From Opitutales bacterium UBA2995 (GTDB taxonomy: Bacteria; Verrucomicrobiota; Verrucomicrobiia; Opitutales; UBA2995): DNA of 54,847 nucleotides. Under the pieces are notes generated by a model. That model searched no databases and was not told the DNA's origin. It saw only the letters and a program-made list of their open reading frames with translations. The translations under genes and the position numbers were made by a program. The stretch is from contig DDZZ01000016.1 in NCBI GenBank assembly GCA_002346535.1, positions 1 through 54,847 of the forward strand. The letters run 5' to 3'. Below, one piece after another: positions 50,895 to 54,847 of this stretch (positions within the stretch are counted from its first letter, which is position 1; every line of letters begins with the position of its first letter).

Positions 50895-53234
50895 TTACAG
50901 AGAGGTGCGTTTCTTTTCGATCTCGAAGGCCTCGATTACATCGCCTTCCTCAAAGGAACTGAACTCGGCAATCTGCACGCCACATTCATATCCGGTTCTA
51001 ACTTCAGTTACATCGTCCTTGAATCGCTTAAGCATAGAAACTTTTCCGTTGAACACTTCTTCCCCGTTGCGAAGGACGCGGGCATGACCATCGCGAACTA
51101 TTCGACCGTCGTTAACCAGGCAACCGGCAACCAAAGTTTTGCCCACAGCAAATATCTGTCTCACTTCGGCAGCGCCCAACTTGTTTTTGACAAGCTCGGG
51201 TTCCAGCAGGTCGGCCATGGCTTCCATGACTTTGTCAACCATCTCGTAAATGATGTTAAACTGCATTATCTGGACGCCAGCATGTTTGGCGATCGGCGCG
51301 ACACCACTTTCAAGCTTCACATTAAAACCTATGACAACCGCATCAGATGTGCTAGCCAGGTCGACATCCTGTTTACTGATGCCACCAACTTCAGCCGAGA
51401 TCACTTCAAGCTCAACTTTATCGCTCTGAATGGCTTCAAGAATATCTACCACGGCTTCAACAGATCCATGGACATCGCCCTTGACGACGACTTTAAACAC
51501 GCGCTGTCGGGTTTGTTCAATGGCTTCAAACAAAGTCTCAATGGTAGCGGGCATTAGCTCGTCTTCCTCTTCCACGACACCTTCACGTTGTTCTTGGACT
51601 CTGTTTTCTTCGGCAGTCCTTTTGGCTACCTTTTCGCTTTTCACCACTTTAAATTCAGCTCCACTGTCAGGAGTGTCTGACCAACCAAGTATGCGAACTG
51701 GCGAGGATGGGCCGGCTTGTTTAACATTTTTGCCATTCTCATCCATCATCGCCCGCACTTTTGCGAAACAGGTGCCACAAAAAATAGCATCCCCTACTTT
51801 AAGAGTGCCTTTTTGTACTATTACGGTGGCTGTTGAACCCCTGCCAATTTCCATCTGGGATTCAATGACCACACCAGAAGCCACACCTTTGGGGCTTGCT
51901 TGCAACTCCATGATCTCGGATTGCAAATTGATCATTTCCAGGAGCTCTTCGATATTTTCTCCCTTTAATGCCGAGATTCCCACCGCAATGGTTTCACCAC
52001 CCCAGTTTTCGGGAGCGATATCGCGCTCCTGCATCTGGGTTTTGACCCGATCGACATCCGCGCCTTTTGTGTCGATCTTATTAATGGCAACAATTATTGG
52101 GTCTCCGGATTGCTGGGCAAATTTCAATGCTTCATCGGTCTGGGGCATAAAGCCATCGTCGGCTGCAACCACTAAGATTACGAGGTCGGTAACGTCGGCA
52201 CCACGCTCACGCATTTTCGAGAAAGCGGCATGACCGGGCGTATCGAGAAAAGTAATTTTCTGATCTCCATGAGAAACCTGATAAGCACCTATATGTTGCG
52301 TTATTCCACCAAACTCCCCGTCAACTACGTTGGCTTTGCGGATGTGGTCGAGCAGTGTGGTTTTGCCATGATCAACATGACCTAAAATGCATACCACCGG
52401 GGGCCTCGGCTCAAGAAATTGGCTTTCATCGACTTTAACCGCCTTTTTCTTGGGAGCAGGCGGTTTTTCTTCACCACGGTGTTTGACCTCTAAAAGATAC
52501 CCGTGCCGTTCGGCAAGTTTACTGGCGATCCCCTCATCGATGACTTGATTCAATGAGGAGAAGATTCCCATTTCCATGAGTTCGGAAATGAGCCGAAAAG
52601 GTTTTAGACCAATCTCAACAGCAAATTCCTTAACTACAATGGGGGGCTTGACGGTTAAAACTTCGAGATCATCAGGATAAACAGCTTCCTCACCTTCATC
52701 TTCAGGAGGGGTTGTAGGAGGTGGCGCTCCAATTCCGAGGGTAGGAGGTGGCTTACCAGCTAGCGGAGGTGGTGCTCCCGATCCGAGTGCTGGAGATGGA
52801 GCAGCTGTTGGGCTCATAGGTGCCGGCGCAGCCGATGCAGATAGTGGAGGAAGTGCCACCTTCGGTGCGGTTTGGGAAGTAACCGGAGGGGGACCTTTCG
52901 CTTTTACCTGCTCTTCTTCAACCCGTTTATCCTCTTTTTCCCGGTCGATGTCTTCCTTAGACCGGACAAATGTACTCAATGGAGGTGGAGTGGCATTGAC
53001 AGGCTTTTCTTCCGGCTCTTTCGCAGGAGGAGGTGCTTTTACCTCATCGACCGGTTTGTCGGGAGCTTCAGGCTCCACGATACCCCCCAATTCCTGGATA
53101 AGAGACTCAGCCGAGATCGGATCGATGCCGCTCGAGGCGGTTGAAACCTCGTAGCCGCGTTCCTTCAACAACTCAATTATTTCCTTGCTGGAAACTCCCG
53201 TTTGTTTGGAAATTTCGTGTATTCTGACACTCAT
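50895..53234 (-). CDS. infB: Translation initiation factor IF-2
   Basis: GTPase that places initiator tRNA on the 30S subunit, 779 residues. The N-terminal IF2-N start is VRIHEISKQTGVSSKEIIEL, followed by a proline-rich low-complexity linker (about 75-185). The G domain begins near residue 280 with CILGHVDHGKTTLLDH (G1), DTPGHAAF (G3) and AINKID (G4), followed by domains II, III and IV ending GYECGVQIAEFSSFEEGD. Second gene of the operon, 48 nt after nusA. Confidence 0.97.
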   Translation of the reverse strand: MSVRIHEISKQTGVSSKEIIELLKERGYEVSTASSGIDPISAESLIQELGGIVEPEAPDKPVDEVKAPPPAKEPEEKPVNATPPPLSTFVRSKEDIDREKEDKRVEEEQVKAKGPPPVTSQTAPKVALPPLSASAAPAPMSPTAAPSPALGSGAPPPLAGKPPPTLGIGAPPPTTPPEDEGEEAVYPDDLEVLTVKPPIVVKEFAVEIGLKPFRLISELMEMGIFSSLNQVIDEGIASKLAERHGYLLEVKHRGEEKPPAPKKKAVKVDESQFLEPRPPVVCILGHVDHGKTTLLDHIRKANVVDGEFGGITQHIGAYQVSHGDQKITFLDTPGHAAFSKMRERGADVTDLVILVVAADDGFMPQTDEALKFAQQSGDPIIVAINKIDTKGADVDRVKTQMQERDIAPENWGGETIAVGISALKGENIEELLEMINLQSEIMELQASPKGVASGVVIESQMEIGRGSTATVIVQKGTLKVGDAIFCGTCFAKVRAMMDENGKNVKQAGPSSPVRILGWSDTPDSGAEFKVVKSEKVAKRTAEENRVQEQREGVVEEEDELMPATIETLFEAIEQTRQRVFKVVVKGDVHGSVEAVVDILEAIQSDKVELEVISAEVGGISKQDVDLASTSDAVVIGFNVKLESGVAPIAKHAGVQIMQFNIIYEMVDKVMEAMADLLEPELVKNKLGAAEVRQIFAVGKTLVAGCLVNDGRIVRDGHARVLRNGEEVFNGKVSMLKRFKDDVTEVRTGYECGVQIAEFSSFEEGDVIEAFEIEKKRTSL

Positions 53235-53282
53235 GTGGGTTGTCTGCCAAATACTTGGCAGTATGGTTTGGACCTAATAAAT

Positions 53283-54527
53283 TTATTCCTGGGTGAGAAA
53301 TTCCTTAACTTTGCTAATGATTGTATCTGCTTCCTCCTCCGTAAATCCGGAATCGACCAAATCCGAAGCTTCTACGCCCGAAAAAGTTTCCGGGCTTACC
53401 AAGCCGACAGCGACCAAACGATTGGCTAGCTCGTCACTGATACCTGGGATCTGATTAAGGCCGGCAATCGCTCTTTCCATCCGGTCTTCGAACCCACCAG
53501 CAACCTTCTCCTTGCTGATGTCAAGTCGCCATCCCATCAGGCGGGAAGTAAGTCGAGCATTTTGACCGCGACGGCCAATCGCGACGGACAGATCACGGTC
53601 ATTGACTTCGAAATGGATGCGCTTGTTGCGCTCGTCAATTTCCACATTTATAGGGACTGCCGGCTTCAAAGCTTCGACCAGCATTTCTTCGGGACCTTCG
53701 TAATGACGGATAATGTCAATTTTTTCGCCACCAAGTTCACGCACGATGCTCTTAACTCTGGCACCGCGGGCACCAACACAGGCTCCTACCGGATCCACTT
53801 TTCGGTCCTTACTGGCCACGGCTATTTTAGTCCGGTAACCGGGTTCACGAGCGAGGGACTTCACCACTACGGTTCCATCGGCAATTTCAGTGACCTCCAA
53901 CTCAAGTAACCGACGAATAAATTTTGGGTGAGCACGCGTAAGGATTAATTCCGGACCGCGATTGGTTTCCTCAATTGCCAGGAGGAGACATCGAATTCTT
54001 TCTCCGGGAGCATAGTCCTCACCATGCACTTTTTCACGAGCTGGTAACAATGCTTCCGCCTTACCCAAGTCGATAATCAAATCGTTGCGTTCGCGGCGGC
54101 GGACAAATCCGGAAACCACATCTCCGATCGAATCTTTGTAATCATCGAAGATGCGTTCCTTTTCAAATTGACGGACCTGCTGCATGATGGCCTGTCGCGC
54201 TGTTTGGGCCGCAATTCGACCCAGAAAAGCAGGATCGATCTCCTTTTCGATAAATCCCCCCAGTTCGACCTTCGGATCGATCAACTTCGCCTTCCCCAAA
54301 TGAATCTCCGAATTGGGATCACTCAGCGAATCGACCACCTTAAGGAGGATCCAAGCTTGCAAGCCGCCAGATTTTGGATCGATTTCAACTTTCAGTTCTT
54401 GTCCGGAATTTACTCCTTTGGCGGCGGCAGTTTTGATGGCCAAAGAGATGGCCCCGATCATGTCTTCACGATCGATACCCTTTTCCTTCTCCATATACTC
54501 TAGGACGGATAGAATTTCGCTGCTCAT
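53283..54527 (-). CDS. nusA: Transcription termination/antitermination factor NusA
   Basis: RNA polymerase-binding factor, 414 residues. Domains in order: N-terminal RNAP-binding part (LEYMEKEKGIDREDMIGAIS), S1 domain (GDVVSGFVRRRERNDLIIDL), KH1/KH2 (VDPVGACVGARGARVKSIVR, SVAIGRRGQNARLTSRLMGW). A single short helical C-terminal segment ends LTQE, without the two acidic repeats of E. coli. First gene of the translation operon. A terminator-like hairpin with eight T lies only about 14 nt before its ATG, so transcription entering from upstream may be controlled there. Confidence 0.96.
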   Translation of the reverse strand: MSSEILSVLEYMEKEKGIDREDMIGAISLAIKTAAAKGVNSGQELKVEIDPKSGGLQAWILLKVVDSLSDPNSEIHLGKAKLIDPKVELGGFIEKEIDPAFLGRIAAQTARQAIMQQVRQFEKERIFDDYKDSIGDVVSGFVRRRERNDLIIDLGKAEALLPAREKVHGEDYAPGERIRCLLLAIEETNRGPELILTRAHPKFIRRLLELEVTEIADGTVVVKSLAREPGYRTKIAVASKDRKVDPVGACVGARGARVKSIVRELGGEKIDIIRHYEGPEEMLVEALKPAVPINVEIDERNKRIHFEVNDRDLSVAIGRRGQNARLTSRLMGWRLDISKEKVAGGFEDRMERAIAGLNQIPGISDELANRLVAVGLVSPETFSGVEASDLVDSGFTEEEADTIISKVKEFLTQE

Positions 54528-54541
54528 AAAAACAAAGTGAT

Positions 54542-54567
54542 AAAAAAAAGCGGGCCTATGAGCCCAC
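54542..54567 (-). terminator. Intrinsic terminator just before nusA
   Basis: On the minus strand the sequence GTGGGC-TCATAG-GCCCGC forms a 6-bp stem (54567-54550, one G-T pair) and runs directly into eight T (54549-54542). This has all the marks of an intrinsic terminator. It lies between the upstream tRNA-Ser and the nusA ATG at 54527. It is either the end of the upstream transcript or an attenuator within the nusA leader. Confidence 0.75.
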
Positions 54568-54640
54568 TTCCCAAGTATGGTAAAGTGTTTAAGCGTTAGT
54601 AGTTAGACCTCCACCAAACCCATGTCAAGTGTCCATGAAA

Positions 54641-54671
54641 CCGCCCCAACAGTTAAGTGTTTTTAGGGCGG
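54641..54671 (-). other. GC-rich inverted repeat downstream of tRNA-Ser
   Basis: CCGCCC (54641-54646) pairs with GGGCGG (54666-54671) across a 19-nt A/T-rich loop. On the minus strand it is followed by GGTTTCATGG, so only a weak T-run is present. It lies about 100 nt downstream of the tRNA-Ser 3' end and could be a weak terminator or processing hairpin. The rest of 54568-54770 shows no gene. Confidence 0.4.
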
Positions 54672-54770
54672 GGTCTTTCCCAAGGGATACTGCAGCATTG
54701 CCTTGACTAGGCCATTGGAAGTTGGAAAGGGCCTCTCCGAGTCGGAAACCACATCGTTTGAAGCGAAGGC

Positions 54771-54847
54771 TGGCGGAGAGAGAGGGATTCGAACCCTCGA
54801 TAGGATTGCTACTTTACACGCTTTCCAAGCGTACTGATTAAAAACAA
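54771..54847 (-). tRNA. tRNA-Ser (anticodon GGA), 5' end beyond the window
   Basis: Minus-strand partial tRNA. The anticodon arm TACGC-TTGGAAA-GCGTG contains anticodon GGA. A long variable region follows, then the T arm GAGGG-TTCGAAT-CCCTC, and the acceptor strand TCTCTCC, discriminator G and encoded CCA at 54771-54773. The long variable region and GGA anticodon identify serine, reading UCC and UCU. The D arm and 5' acceptor half are cut by the window edge. Confidence 0.9.

Noticed and set aside
50859..52233. Long plus-strand frames (232 and 267 codons) opposite infB
   Set aside because: IF-2 is unambiguous on the minus strand; the opposite frames are serine/threonine-rich shadows without domain features.

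Overview
The window looks like a chromosomal segment of a verrucomicrobial bacterium, probably of the Opitutae type. Evidence: sulfatases, paired PSD1 (DUF1549/DUF1553) and Tat-exported DUF1501 proteins, system II cytochrome c maturation, C-terminal LVNLSTRG-type repeats on a secreted protein, and a standard nusA-infB-rbfA-nrnA-truB-ribF operon. No phage, CRISPR array or insertion sequence was recognised.

Layout. 1-1761: 3' part of a sulfatase gene and a frameshifted small membrane protein gene. 1745-12877: a tRNA wobble-base modification region. It holds queG-cmoA-cmoB, queC-queD-queE, queF, queA-tgt, a ferredoxin and a U32 protein resembling TrhP. Together these cover all of queuosine synthesis after GTP cyclohydrolase, plus the ho5U/cmo5U branch at U34. 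13121-18749: RidA-like protein, a sulfatase pseudogene with an internal deletion, ccsA-resB and a lipoprotein. 18750-22723: mostly gene remains around rsfS-nadD. 22724-31815: a secreted sugar isomerase-like protein and two PSD1/DUF1501 pairs. 31816-41378: esterase and heme-domain remnants, a phosphatase/fructosamine kinase pair, a large secreted multidomain protease-like protein with a membrane-anchored partner, an NhaC antiporter, a DUF748 remnant and a possible structured RNA. 41380-43460: nucleotidyltransferase and RNA methyltransferase. 43672-46745: a DUF3570 barrel, ApbE, TlpA-like and DUF4266 locus. 47078-47800: sigma-factor remains. 47805-54847: the translation operon, preceded by a partial tRNA-Ser.

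Main observations. (1) The DUF3570 barrel carries a D-x-x-T-G-S-T site that fits the ApbE flavinylation consensus. Its neighbouring ApbE has no signal peptide and lacks a canonical metal-ligand Asp, and the locus ends with a small lipoprotein tipped GGGGCGCN. This may be a flavin-based outer-membrane redox system. (2) The Tgt enzyme keeps its catalytic aspartates but has lost all three zinc cysteines. (3) A previously unnamed (to me) dispersed repeat occurs three times; two same-orientation copies bracket apbE-tlpA-DUF4266. (4) About ten genes are visibly decayed, most of them accessory functions, while housekeeping genes are intact. (5) An intrinsic terminator sits about 14 nt before the nusA start codon.

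All functional names rest on recognising motifs and family resemblance by eye; no searches were run.
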